Made by a program: the position numbers and the translations under genes
NCBI GenBank assembly: GCA_017544265.1
Contig: JAFYEM010000033.1
Coordinates: 1 to 64,000 of the forward strand
DNA from: Bacteroidales bacterium
Lineage (GTDB): Bacteria; Bacteroidota; Bacteroidia; Bacteroidales; UBA932
DNA length: 64,000 nucleotides
Direction of reading: 5' to 3'
In this document: piece by piece, positions 9,205 to 17,989 of the stretch
Layout: each line of letters starts with the position of its first letter
Position numbering within the stretch: position 1 is the stretch's first letter
The notes under the pieces: model-generated
Told to the model about the DNA's origin: nothing
What the model saw: only the letters and a program-made list of their open reading frames with translations
The model's database searches: none

Positions 9205-10626
9205 ATGGACAGCAACAGAGTACTGGATTTCTTCAAGGAAATCACGCGGATTCCAAGAGAATCCGGACACGAAGAGCAGATGATATCCTATCTTGAGAAT
9301 TTCGCTTCCTCAAGGGGACTGGAGTGCAAAAAGGATTCAATCGGAAACATATTGATTGTAAAAGAAGCCTCCAAAGGCAAGGAAAAGAAGCCGTCAATAG
9401 TGCTTCAGGCGCATCAGGACATGGTATGCGAGAAAACCGGCGACTTTGAATTCGACTTTTCCAGGGATCCCGTTCCCTTCGTGGTGGAGGACGGATGGAT
9501 GGTCTCGCACAATACGACTCTGGGTGCGGACGACGGGATAGGCATCGCCGCATGCCTTGCGCTTCTGGACTCCGAGCTTCCCATGGGTAAACTGGAATGC
9601 CTGTTCACGATTTCCGAGGAGACCGGAATGGACGGGGCCTTCGCACTTGAAAAAGGTTTTTTCGACGGAAAGACGCTTGTGAATCTGGATTCCGAAGACG
9701 AGGGACAGCTGTTTGTGGGCTGTGCCGGCGGAGTTGATACGACGGCCCGTTTCCAGATTGAACGGGAAGCCCTCCGCAAGGGATACAAAACTCTCAGCAT
9801 CAAAATCGGCGGGGCCATCGGAGGGCACAGCGGCGACGATATCAACAAGGAAAGGGCGAATGCCGTCGCTCAGCTGCTTCGCTTCCTGTACACGCAGCTG
9901 CAGTACGATTATCAGCTTCTGAGTCTGTCTGGAGGCAATAAGCCCAATGCGATTGCTCGCGAGGCCGAGGCAATTATCGCAGTGCCCCAGGATGAATTCC
10001 AGGACATGATAGATGATGCCGCTGCTTTTGCCGAGGTGCTGAAGGCCGAATTTGCGTCCAGCGACCCGGACGTGACCGTGTCCGCAAAGAGCGTCAAATG
10101 CTCTCTCAAGCCATTTGCGGAAGAAGATACCGTGAGGATCATCACAACTCTGCGGGGCTGTCCGCACGGGGTGGAGAAAATGAGCTGTGACATACCCGGA
10201 CTGGTGGAGACATCCACCAACCTGGCTGCTCTTAAAATGGACGGAGACACTCTGACTGTCGTTACCAGCCAGCGCAGCAGCGTGGTTTCGGAACTGCATG
10301 CCATGGCCCAGAAGGTCGAGGCGGTGCTGCTTCTCGGAGGAGCCGAGGTGGAACATCACGGAGAATATCCCGGCTGGAAGCCCAATATGGACTCTCCGAT
10401 ACTGGCTTCCTGCGTGGAGTCATACAGGCGGCTGTTCAATATGGAACCGGAAGTCAAGGCTATCCACGCCGGACTGGAGTGCGGTCTCTTCCTCGAGAAG
10501 TTCCCTGACCTGGATATGATTTCATTCGGCCCGACCCTCCGCGGGGTTCATGCTCCCGGCGAAAAACTCGAACTTGCCTCCCTGGACCGCTTTGTGGCTC
10601 TGCTGAATGATATTGTAACGAAATAA
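9205..10626 (+). CDS. pepD: aminoacyl-histidine dipeptidase (PepD, M20 family)
   Basis: Cytoplasmic zinc dipeptidase of the carnosinase type that hydrolyses Xaa-His and other dipeptides. Metal-site motifs are QAHQDMV, TLGADDGIGIA and EETGMDGA, and the conserved C-terminal stretch FGPTLRGVHAPGEK is present. I start at ATG 9205 (MDSNRVLDFF) rather than the in-frame ATG at 9148, because the predicted transcription start lies between them. The protein is then 473 residues, the normal length. rpe follows after 1 bp, so the two are co-transcribed. Confidence 0.93.
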   Translation: MDSNRVLDFFKEITRIPRESGHEEQMISYLENFASSRGLECKKDSIGNILIVKEASKGKEKKPSIVLQAHQDMVCEKTGDFEFDFSRDPVPFVVEDGWMVSHNTTLGADDGIGIAACLALLDSELPMGKLECLFTISEETGMDGAFALEKGFFDGKTLVNLDSEDEGQLFVGCAGGVDTTARFQIEREALRKGYKTLSIKIGGAIGGHSGDDINKERANAVAQLLRFLYTQLQYDYQLLSLSGGNKPNAIAREAEAIIAVPQDEFQDMIDDAAAFAEVLKAEFASSDPDVTVSAKSVKCSLKPFAEEDTVRIITTLRGCPHGVEKMSCDIPGLVETSTNLAALKMDGDTLTVVTSQRSSVVSELHAMAQKVEAVLLLGGAEVEHHGEYPGWKPNMDSPILASCVESYRRLFNMEPEVKAIHAGLECGLFLEKFPDLDMISFGPTLRGVHAPGEKLELASLDRFVALLNDIVTK

Positions 10627-10627
10627 T

Positions 10628-11272
10628 ATGATAAGAATAGCACCATCGATGCTTGCGGCGGACTTCCTGAATCTGGGAAAGGACGTGGATCTGGTGAACC
10701 GTGCGGCGGACATTTTCCATCTGGACGTCATGGACGGGAGTTTCGTTCCGAACCTGTCCTTCGGCTTTCCCGTAGTCGAGGCGATTGCAAAAAAAGCCGA
10801 AAAACCCCTTGACGTGCACCTGATGATTGTTTCTCCATGGAAATACGTGGAGCGCTTCGCCTCTGTCAAAGGTGTGGAGATGATCAGTTTCCATCTGGAA
10901 GCGGCCCTCGGGCGCACTGACGGGACGATAGACCTTATCCACTCCTGCGGTGTCCGCGCCGGAATTGCCATCAATCCCGACTGTCCGGTGGAAAGTGTCT
11001 TTCCTTATCTGGACAAGGTGGATTTCATTCTTGTGATGAGCGTCTTCGCGGGTTTCGGCGGGCAGAAATTCATAGCTGCCTCACTGGACCGCATACGCAG
11101 CCTGAAGGCGGAGATTGAAAGGCGCTCGCTCAACGTCGGTATCGAGGTCGACGGGGGAGTGGGACCGGACAACGCAGGCCTTCTGAATGATGCCGGAGCA
11201 AGTATTTTAGTGGCTGGCTCGTCAGTATTCAGGGCTACGCGCCCCGAAGATGCGATTTCAGCAATGAGATAA
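10628..11272 (+). CDS. rpe: ribulose-phosphate 3-epimerase
   Basis: Interconverts ribulose 5-phosphate and xylulose 5-phosphate in the pentose phosphate pathway. The TIM-barrel motifs are HLDVMDGSFVPN (metal His and Asp), DVHLMI, and VDGGVG near the C-terminus with the phosphate-binding AGSSVF. The conserved MSVNPGFGGQ loop of many family members reads MSVFAGFGGQ here, so Asn-Pro is replaced by Phe-Ala; the metal ligands are intact. Length of 214 residues is normal. It starts 1 bp after pepD. Confidence 0.96.
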   Translation: MIRIAPSMLAADFLNLGKDVDLVNRAADIFHLDVMDGSFVPNLSFGFPVVEAIAKKAEKPLDVHLMIVSPWKYVERFASVKGVEMISFHLEAALGRTDGTIDLIHSCGVRAGIAINPDCPVESVFPYLDKVDFILVMSVFAGFGGQKFIAASLDRIRSLKAEIERRSLNVGIEVDGGVGPDNAGLLNDAGASILVAGSSVFRATRPEDAISAMR

Positions 11273-11285
11273 TACAGATTTTGAT

Positions 11286-11293
11286 TATATTTG
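11286..11293 (+). promoter_or_regulatory. predicted -7 element for rsfS-ftsH-cdsA-psd
   Basis: TATATTTG matches TAnnTTTG. No good TTTG lies at the expected -33 distance. The predicted start near 11300 leaves a 12 nt leader before rsfS. Confidence 0.45.
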
Positions 11294-11311
11294 CAAGATA
11301 AATAACACGAT

Positions 11312-11701
11312 ATGATTACTCACACACTTCGGCTTATCGCCGATGCAATGCAGGATAAGAAGGCAGAGAACGTAGTTTCCCTGGACTTGCGGGAAATGGA
11401 AGGCGCAATAACTGACTGGTTCGTAGTCTGCGAGGGCAGCAACACCACCCAGGTTGGCGCGATTGCGGACAATGTACTGAAAGTACTCAGGGAGCAGGAG
11501 GGTATCCGGCCCCTCAGGACACAGGGCGAGGGGAACAATTTCTGGATTATACAGGATTACGGCAATATTCTCGTACATATTTTCCTGAAGGAATACCGCG
11601 ATTTTTACCGGCTGGAAGACCTGTGGGCCGATGTTCCCCGCAAGCAGTACAAGGTGAGGAGCGCATCTCAAAAAAATAAGAATAATGGCGGACAAGAATA
11701 A
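11312..11701 (+). CDS. rsfS: ribosomal silencing factor RsfS
   Basis: Binds ribosomal protein uL14 and blocks joining of the subunits under starvation. The DUF143/RsfS fold is recognisable from the ITDWFVVCEGSNTTQVGAIAD stretch and the C-terminal GNILVHIFLKEYRDFYRLEDLW. It has 129 residues, a normal length. It is the first gene of a plus-strand unit; ftsH starts 17 bp before its stop, and the same rsfS-ftsH order is frequent in Bacteroidota. Confidence 0.95.
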   Translation: MITHTLRLIADAMQDKKAENVVSLDLREMEGAITDWFVVCEGSNTTQVGAIADNVLKVLREQEGIRPLRTQGEGNNFWIIQDYGNILVHIFLKEYRDFYRLEDLWADVPRKQYKVRSASQKNKNNGGQE

Positions 11702-13661
11702 GAAGAAAGACAGCGGCAAGCCGAAGATAATACGTATCAACCTGAGTTTTTCATGGTTGTACATACTGCTTATCATAGGTCTGGGATTTCTGCTGTTCGG
11801 AAACAGGAGCGCCTCCCCGGAAAAGATTGAATGGGAGGAAGTGAAGGCTATGGCTTCAGCCGGGGACATAGACGAGATCAGTTTTGTTAGGAATGACTTC
11901 GAGGGCTATGTCAAGGTCCGCCCCGAAAGGCTTGCAAAGTATGCGGACAAGTATCCCGGCGGAATTCCTCCGAAAAAGTCCCCTCACTTTTTCTTTCTGG
12001 TATCCAATCGTTTCGATCCCGAGACTACTTTCGGGGAGCTGAATTCAAGCCTCGCCCCGGCGTCCCGTTTCAAGGTCATAATGAAGAATAACGACCGTTC
12101 CTGGACCACCATCCTGGAATGGCTCATCTGGCCCCTGATGATAGTGCTCATGTGGGTATGGATGTTCCGCGGAATAGGCCGCAACATGGGTGGCGGCGCA
12201 GGCGGAATGGGCGGCGGAATGGGTAATCCCTTCAATGTGGGCAAGGCTAATCCGAGGGAAGCCAGCAAGAACGAGGTGAAGGTGACCTTCAAGGATGTGG
12301 CCGGACTCTATGGGGCTAAGGAAGAAGTGATGGAGATTGTGGATTTCCTTCGCAATCCCAGGAAATATACTGCACTCGGCGGCAAGATTCCCAAAGGCGC
12401 CCTGCTGGTAGGGCCTCCTGGAACCGGAAAGACCCTGCTTGCCAAAGCAGTTGCCGGCGAGGCAGACGTTCCGTTCTTCTCGATTTCCGGCTCAGATTTC
12501 GTGGAAATGTTCGTCGGCGTGGGTGCATCGAGGGTACGTGACCTGTTCCGTCAGGCAAAGGAGAAGGCCCCCTGCATAGTGTTCATCGACGAGATAGACG
12601 CCGTCGGACGTGCCCGCAGCAAGAATGCTGGCTTTACTTCAAATGACGAAAGGGAAAATACTCTGAATCAGCTTCTCACCGAGATGGACGGTTTTGGCAC
12701 AAACAGCGGAGTCATCGTGCTCGCCGCCACCAACCGTGCCGATATCCTCGACCGCGCACTCATGCGCGCCGGCCGCTTCGACCGCCAGATTCACGTCGAA
12801 CTGCCGGAAGTCAAGGAGAGGGAGGAAATTTTCCAGGTCCATATCCGCGGACTCAAGCTCGCCCCGGATTTCGACGTAAAATTCATGGCCAACCACACTC
12901 CCGGCTTCTCCGGGGCAGACATCGCGAATGTCTGCAATGAGGCCGCACTGACCGCCGCAAGGCGCAACAAGGAATTTATCGACAGGCAGGACTTCCTGGA
13001 CGCTGTCGACCGCATAGTCGGCGGACTGGAAAAGAAGGGGTCCATCATGACGCCTGCTGAAAAACGCTCCATTGCCTATCACGAGGCCGGACATGCCACC
13101 GTAAGCTGGCTGCTCCCTTATGCCAATCCGCTCTTCAAGGTCACACTTATTCCCCGCGGACAGGCCCTGGGTGCCGCCTGGTACCTGCCGGAGGAACGCA
13201 AGTTATGGACAAAGGCCCAGATGATGGATGAGATGTGCTCTCTCATAGGCGGCCGTGTGGCAGAGGAAATAATCAACGGACAGCCTTCCACCGGCGCCCA
13301 GAACGATCTGGAGAAATTGACCGGCATGGCCTACAGCATGGTCAAGTACTATGGTATGAGCGACAAGGTCGGTCTTGTCTCATTCTACGACTCTTCCGGT
13401 TCGAGGGGTTATGAATTCAACAATCCTTATTCTGAAAAGACCGCGGAACTGATGGATGCCGAGGTCAAGAAACTCATCGGCGAGATTCACGACCGGACCT
13501 ACGAGATACTGACCCGCAACCGTGAGGGATGGACCGCAATGGCGGAACTGCTACTTGAAAAAGAGGTGATTTTCGCGGCCGATGTGGAAGCCATTCTCGG
13601 TCCTAAAGTGCTGCCTTCGGTGGAGGAGCGCAAACCGCAGGAGGAAGACAAGAATGAATAA
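11685..13661 (+). CDS. ftsH: ATP-dependent zinc metalloprotease FtsH
   Basis: Membrane-anchored AAA+ protease that degrades damaged membrane proteins and selected regulators. A first membrane helix lies at about residues 20-38 and a second at about 140-160, followed by a Gly/Met-rich linker. The AAA module has [18 protein letters not shown] and a second region of homology around [20 protein letters not shown]. The protease site is HEAGH, and the third zinc ligand Asp lies in GAQNDLEKL. Length is 658. It overlaps rsfS by 17 bp and cdsA by 8 bp. Confidence 0.98.
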   Translation: MADKNKKKDSGKPKIIRINLSFSWLYILLIIGLGFLLFGNRSASPEKIEWEEVKAMASAGDIDEISFVRNDFEGYVKVRPERLAKYADKYPGGIPPKKSPHFFFLVSNRFDPETTFGELNSSLAPASRFKVIMKNNDRSWTTILEWLIWPLMIVLMWVWMFRGIGRNMGGGAGGMGGGMGNPFNVGKANPREASKNEVKVTFKDVAGLYGAKEEVMEIVDFLRNPRKYTALGGKIPKGALLVGPPGTGKTLLAKAVAGEADVPFFSISGSDFVEMFVGVGASRVRDLFRQAKEKAPCIVFIDEIDAVGRARSKNAGFTSNDERENTLNQLLTEMDGFGTNSGVIVLAATNRADILDRALMRAGRFDRQIHVELPEVKEREEIFQVHIRGLKLAPDFDVKFMANHTPGFSGADIANVCNEAALTAARRNKEFIDRQDFLDAVDRIVGGLEKKGSIMTPAEKRSIAYHEAGHATVSWLLPYANPLFKVTLIPRGQALGAAWYLPEERKLWTKAQMMDEMCSLIGGRVAEEIINGQPSTGAQNDLEKLTGMAYSMVKYYGMSDKVGLVSFYDSSGSRGYEFNNPYSEKTAELMDAEVKKLIGEIHDRTYEILTRNREGWTAMAELLLEKEVIFAADVEAILGPKVLPSVEERKPQEEDKNE

Positions 13662-14481
13662 TACCGTTGTCAGAACAATCTCCGGGCTGGTTTTCCTCGC
13701 CCTGATGATTTCGGGACTTCTGCTCTCAAAGTTCTATTTCGCTGCGCTCTTCATTTTCATAATGATCGTCATGATGGTGGAGTTCTACGGAATGACGATG
13801 GGGGACAAGTACCACTGGCCAAGGCGTTTCGGAATCATCACGGCCGTCATAACCTTCATCGTTGCTTTCCTGCACTATGCCTATATGGTTCCGACAAGCT
13901 GGATAGGGCTGATCGCCGTGCCTCTGATCGGAACGATGATTTACACCATCTTCGCCAAGGAGAAGGAGGACCTCAATATCCTGTCCAACCTCTTTACCGG
14001 ATTCATCTACATAGGCATTCCCATGGTGATGTCCAATTTCGTGGTGTTCGACAAGGAAGGTAATTTCGACGGCATGCTGATGCTCTGCTTCTTCATGATA
14101 ATCTGGGCATCCGATGTCGGGGCCTATTGCTTCGGCATGCTTTTCGGCCGGAACGGCCGGAAGCTGGCACCGTCGATTTCGCCCAAGAAGTCATGGGCAG
14201 GTGCCTACGGCGGTTTTTTCACTGCCATTCTGATGGCTGTAATCATGTATTTTACCGGGCTTCTGAAACTTCCTCTTTGGCATCTCGTGGCCCTTGCGGC
14301 CGTAATGAATGTCGCCGCCGTCTTCGGGGACCTGTTTGAATCCCAGTGGAAGCGGTTCTATGGAGTCAAAGATTCCGGAAAAATCATTCCCGGCCACGGA
14401 GGAATGCTTGACCGCTTTGACAGCGCCCTTTTCGCCATTCCCATCGGAGTAGTTTACCTGATTATTTTTTCACTGATATGA
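13654..14481 (+). CDS. cdsA: phosphatidate cytidylyltransferase CdsA
   Basis: Makes CDP-diacylglycerol from phosphatidate and CTP, the branch point of phospholipid synthesis. About seven hydrophobic helices are visible. The family signature includes SPKKSWAGAYGG and the C-terminal stretch SGKIIPGHGGMLDRFDS. I start at ATG 13654, which overlaps the ftsH stop by 8 bp; the longer frame from 13582 would add a basic segment that lies inside ftsH. The protein is then 275 residues. psd follows with a 4 bp ATGA overlap. Confidence 0.95.
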   Translation: MNNTVVRTISGLVFLALMISGLLLSKFYFAALFIFIMIVMMVEFYGMTMGDKYHWPRRFGIITAVITFIVAFLHYAYMVPTSWIGLIAVPLIGTMIYTIFAKEKEDLNILSNLFTGFIYIGIPMVMSNFVVFDKEGNFDGMLMLCFFMIIWASDVGAYCFGMLFGRNGRKLAPSISPKKSWAGAYGGFFTAILMAVIMYFTGLLKLPLWHLVALAAVMNVAAVFGDLFESQWKRFYGVKDSGKIIPGHGGMLDRFDSALFAIPIGVVYLIIFSLI

Positions 14482-15140
14482 GACAGTTGCTGGATAAAGA
14501 TTCCTACGGCACTATTGCCTTCGTCTGGATAGTAAGCATAATCGTTATTGTGCTTGTTGCCATATTCATAAAGAACAGGTGGGTGTCCATTCCCATCTGC
14601 GCCTTCGGCGTGTTCATGATGGCTTTCATCACCTATTTCTTCAGGGTTCCCGTCCGGACCGCTCCTGAAGGAGACAATCTTGTTGGCTCGGTGGCCGACG
14701 GCAAAATAGTAATTGTGGAGAAGGTGTTTGAAAAGGAGTACCTGCAGAAGGAATGCATCCAGGTGTCAATATTCATGAACTTTTTCGATGTTCACTGCAA
14801 CTTCTGGCCGGTAAGCGGCTCCGTCAGCTACTACAAGTATCATCCCGGACGCTATCTTATGGCCTTCCTGCCTAAGTCTTCAGAACTCAACGAACATTCG
14901 TCCACGGCAGTCCGCACTCCGGACGGCACGGAGATATTTTTCAAGCAGATTGCTGGCACGTTCGCCCGCAGGATAGTATGTTATGCTGAAAATGAGAAGT
15001 CTGCAAAGCGGGGCGTCCAGTGCGGCGTCATCAAATTCGGCTCCCGCATAGACATCTTCCTGCCGCTTGACGCCGACATAAAAGTGAAAGTCGGCGACAA
15101 GGTCCGGGCCGTAGAATCCGTCATAGCGACACTCAGGTGA
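14478..15140 (+). CDS. psd: phosphatidylserine decarboxylase proenzyme, short type
   Basis: Converts phosphatidylserine to phosphatidylethanolamine. It is the short form (220 residues). Two N-terminal membrane helices lie at about residues 13-32 and 38-57. The self-cleavage site that creates the pyruvoyl group should be the Gly-Ser of IKFGSRIDIF near the C-terminus. The conserved stretch FMNFFDVHCNFWPVSG is present. A pssA gene (phosphatidylserine synthase) often follows in relatives but is absent here; the next gene is convergent. Confidence 0.94.
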   Translation: MRQLLDKDSYGTIAFVWIVSIIVIVLVAIFIKNRWVSIPICAFGVFMMAFITYFFRVPVRTAPEGDNLVGSVADGKIVIVEKVFEKEYLQKECIQVSIFMNFFDVHCNFWPVSGSVSYYKYHPGRYLMAFLPKSSELNEHSSTAVRTPDGTEIFFKQIAGTFARRIVCYAENEKSAKRGVQCGVIKFGSRIDIFLPLDADIKVKVGDKVRAVESVIATLR

Positions 15141-15159
15141 AAAATCACCTGTAATTTTT
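15134..15159 (+). terminator. terminator after psd
   Basis: CAGGTGA-AAAA-TCACCTG forms a perfect 7 bp stem at 15134-15151, followed by TAATTTTTC. The stem includes the psd stop codon and overlaps the 3' end of the convergent lyase gene. Confidence 0.6.
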
Positions 15160-16653
15160 CAGGTAGGATATAACTTTGGATATTTCTTCGTAGAAGGGGG
15201 TGTCTTCTACGATGACGGGCTGAATCTTGCGTATTCCGTCATATAGACGGCGGGAATTCCTGCAGATTCTGTCCTTCAGTTCCAGGCAGTCTGTGGCCTG
15301 CGCAAGAGCCATCATCTCAATGGCAAAGACCTGCCACACATTCTCTATTACCTGCGCGCAGAGAAGCGCAGAGTTGGTTCCCATAGACACGATATCCTGA
15401 TTGTCGTTGTTGTTGGGTATGCTGTGGACATAGTTCGGCATGGCCAGGGTCTGGCATTCGGCTGTAGTCGACGTGGCTGTGAACTGGCAGGCCTGCATTC
15501 CGTAGTTCAGTCCGAGGCGCCCCAAATTCAGGAAAGGTGGCAGAATACCGTTTATACGGTCGTGGAAGAGGTAATTGAGCTGCCTTTCAGCTGTCATCGC
15601 GAGGCGTACCATAGCGATTTTTATCTTGTCGGCTTCCAGGGAGATATAGTCCCCGTGGAAATTTCCGCCATGATAGACATTACGGGTTTCGTGATCGACA
15701 ATGGGGTTGTCGCAGGCGGAATTATATTCTTCCTCTATGATTCTTCGGGCGTTCCGCAGGGTTTCCAGTACCGGGCCGAGTATCTGGGGAGCGCAGCGGA
15801 GGGAATAATAGGGCTGCACCTTATGCTCGAAGACTTCCTCGTTATGAGGGCCTTCATACAGCTCATGCTCACGCTTGGCAAGGCAGAGCGACGAGGACGC
15901 GATCCGGCGCATCTTCGCAGCTACTTCCCTCTGTCCCTCGTGACGGCGGGCATCGTTGAGTGGCCCGGACATGAGGTCGTCGTAGGAAGAAGCGATTTCA
16001 TTGATCCATACTGCGGCGGACACGGCGAAATCGAGAAGCTGTTCAGCCCTGAGCAGGTTCACAAGCGATATTCCAGTCATCACAGAGGTGCCGTTTGTGA
16101 AAGAGAGTCCTTCCCGTATATGAATCTCCATAGGGGAGAGGCCGAGCTCGGAAAGGACCTCTGCAGTGGGCCTCCAGGCGCCTTTATAGTGGACTTTGCC
16201 CTCGCCGATCAGACACAGGGCAATATGGGCAAGCTGGACAAGGTCTCCGCTGGCTCCCACGCTTCCATGACGTGGAATGAACGGAATGATATCGTTGTTG
16301 ATAAATGCCACCAGCAGTTTGACCCCGTCCGGATGAACGCCGGACCTCCCCTGGAGGAAGGTTCCTGCCCGGGCAAGCATTGCGGCCTTCACCTGGATAT
16401 CATCGAGGGGCTCCCCGGCGCCAGTGGAATGGCTTCTTATAATATTGTATTGCAGGTCCTTCAGGAAAGCATCATCTACTCTCCACTGAGCCATAGGCCC
16501 GAAACCGGTATTGATACCATATATGATCTTCTCTCCTGCAAACTCCTTGAGGAAGTTATAACTCCTCACCACTTCCTTCATTGCAGACTCCTCCACGGTG
16601 AACTGCTCACCGCCGAAAAGCACTCTTTCCAAATTGTCAATTGTCAGCAGCAT
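15145..16653 (-). CDS. HAL/PAL/TAL-family ammonia-lyase (HutH-like; probably tyrosine ammonia-lyase)
   Basis: MIO-cofactor enzyme that removes ammonia from an aromatic amino acid. The MIO triad Ala134-Ser135-Gly136 lies in GSVGASGDLVQLAH; the catalytic Tyr45 (YGINTGFG), Asn187 (FTNGTS), Gln280, Tyr283 and Arg286 are present. By homology it would be named histidine ammonia-lyase. However, the Glu that binds the His substrate in Pseudomonas histidase (E414, in NQED) is Gln419 here, in DNQDIVSMG. The INTGFGPMAQ, RSHSTG and VHSIPNNNDNQDIVSMGTNS stretches closely resemble Flavobacterium johnsoniae tyrosine ammonia-lyase as I remember it. No hutU, hutI or ftcD is nearby. It is the last gene of the ligA operon and overlaps ispG by 17 bp. 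Confidence 0.85.
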   Translation of the reverse strand: MLLTIDNLERVLFGGEQFTVEESAMKEVVRSYNFLKEFAGEKIIYGINTGFGPMAQWRVDDAFLKDLQYNIIRSHSTGAGEPLDDIQVKAAMLARAGTFLQGRSGVHPDGVKLLVAFINNDIIPFIPRHGSVGASGDLVQLAHIALCLIGEGKVHYKGAWRPTAEVLSELGLSPMEIHIREGLSFTNGTSVMTGISLVNLLRAEQLLDFAVSAAVWINEIASSYDDLMSGPLNDARRHEGQREVAAKMRRIASSSLCLAKREHELYEGPHNEEVFEHKVQPYYSLRCAPQILGPVLETLRNARRIIEEEYNSACDNPIVDHETRNVYHGGNFHGDYISLEADKIKIAMVRLAMTAERQLNYLFHDRINGILPPFLNLGRLGLNYGMQACQFTATSTTAECQTLAMPNYVHSIPNNNDNQDIVSMGTNSALLCAQVIENVWQVFAIEMMALAQATDCLELKDRICRNSRRLYDGIRKIQPVIVEDTPFYEEISKVISYLKNYR

Positions 16654-17989
16654 TGCTCTCTTGAATTAATTCAACCAGTCTGTCAATGGCCTCGGTGTCA
16701 GGAACGTGCCTTAGCACGGGTGTACGGCCATGATATATGGATACCTTATGTGCACCTTCTCCGACATAGCCCCAGTCCGCGTCAGCCATCTCTCCTGGAC
16801 CGTTCACAACGCAGCCCATGACAGCTATCACCGTATTCTTGAGATGGGCGGTACGTTTCTTTACGGTCTCGAACGCTCCCTGCAGGTCATACATCGTCCG
16901 TCCGCAGCCCGGGCAGGCGATATATTCGGGCCTGTAAAAGCGACGTCGGCAGGCCTGAAGCAGTTCGTCCGCGAGATAATCGCTCAGACTCTTGTCTATT
17001 TCCACGCGGCGACCATCGGCACCGGCATAGTCTCCATCGAAAGATATATCGTCTATCTCTTTGTCCAGCAGCCGCTTGCCGAAATCGCAGGACAGTTCCA
17101 TCAGCAGCCTTTCCCGGGAGGGGGCATGGTAAGTAGCCCTGATGGAGCGGCCCTCGACCTTTACTGCCGAAAGGGAAGATTCCAGCTGCGAGCCGGATGA
17201 ATACCGGCGGCACAGATAGTCCGCAACAGGTATTTCATTCACCGGGTCCTCGGTAAGGGAAACACGGACGGTGTCGCCTATCCCTTCGGAGAGAAGGGCG
17301 GAGATACCTACGCAGGACTTGATACGTCCGCTGTCCCCGTTTCCGGCTTCGGTAACCCCGACATGCAGCGGGAAGACATGGCCGTACTCAGCCATCTTGG
17401 CCGCAAGGAGCCGGTAGGCCTCGACCATCACTACGGTATTGGATGCCTTCAGCGAGACAACTATGTCGAAAAAGTCGTTGTCCACCGCAAGTCGTATCCA
17501 CTCCATGGCAGCCTCGGCCATCGCAAGGGGAGTGTTTCCGTAGAGAGAAGTAATCCGCTCGCCAAGGGAACCATGATTGAGGCCTATACGAATGGCGGTG
17601 CCATTTTCGCGGCACACTCCCGCAAGCGTGCTGAACTGACGGCAAGCTTCAGCATGGTCACGGTTGAAGTTTCCGGGGTTGATCCGGACTTTTTCCACGA
17701 AAGGAGCGACAGCAATCGCGGTTTCGGAGGAAAAATGGATATCTGCGACAAGCGGGACATCACATCCCTCAGCCAGGAGCCGCCGCTTGATTTCTTTCAC
17801 GGACTCCACCTCCCTGGGCCCGGGCACAGTTATGCGGACAAGGGCGGAGCCGGCTTCTGAAAGAGCCAGGCACTGCCGCAGGGTCGCATCCACATCCGAA
17901 GTGTGAGTGTTGCACATGCTCTGGGGCAGAATCTTTCCGCCGCCTATAGACAGATTTCCGACTTTGACTATTCTATTTTTTATCTCCAT
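16637..17989 (-). CDS. ispG: 4-hydroxy-3-methylbut-2-enyl diphosphate synthase IspG (GcpE)
   Basis: Penultimate step of the MEP isoprenoid pathway, a 4Fe-4S enzyme that reduces MEcPP to HMBPP. Residues 1-265 form the TIM-barrel part (LVADIHFSSETA, KVRINPGNF, IGLNHGSL). The C-terminal domain holds the cluster cysteines in CPGCGRTMYDLQ and MGCVVNGPGE. I choose ATG 17989; a TTG two codons upstream (17995) is also in frame. At 450 residues it is longer than E. coli IspG (372) but clearly shorter than the roughly 600-residue form I expect in Bacteroidota, so the extra central domain is reduced to about 90 residues. It overlaps both neighbours. Confidence 0.95.
   Translation of the reverse strand: MEIKNRIVKVGNLSIGGGKILPQSMCNTHTSDVDATLRQCLALSEAGSALVRITVPGPREVESVKEIKRRLLAEGCDVPLVADIHFSSETAIAVAPFVEKVRINPGNFNRDHAEACRQFSTLAGVCRENGTAIRIGLNHGSLGERITSLYGNTPLAMAEAAMEWIRLAVDNDFFDIVVSLKASNTVVMVEAYRLLAAKMAEYGHVFPLHVGVTEAGNGDSGRIKSCVGISALLSEGIGDTVRVSLTEDPVNEIPVADYLCRRYSSGSQLESSLSAVKVEGRSIRATYHAPSRERLLMELSCDFGKRLLDKEIDDISFDGDYAGADGRRVEIDKSLSDYLADELLQACRRRFYRPEYIACPGCGRTMYDLQGAFETVKKRTAHLKNTVIAVMGCVVNGPGEMADADWGYVGEGAHKVSIYHGRTPVLRHVPDTEAIDRLVELIQESNAADN

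Noticed and set aside
15424..16821. A 465-codon open frame on the plus strand
   Set aside because: It lies entirely antisense to the ammonia-lyase and the end of ispG, has no domain pattern, and arises from the codon bias of the real genes.
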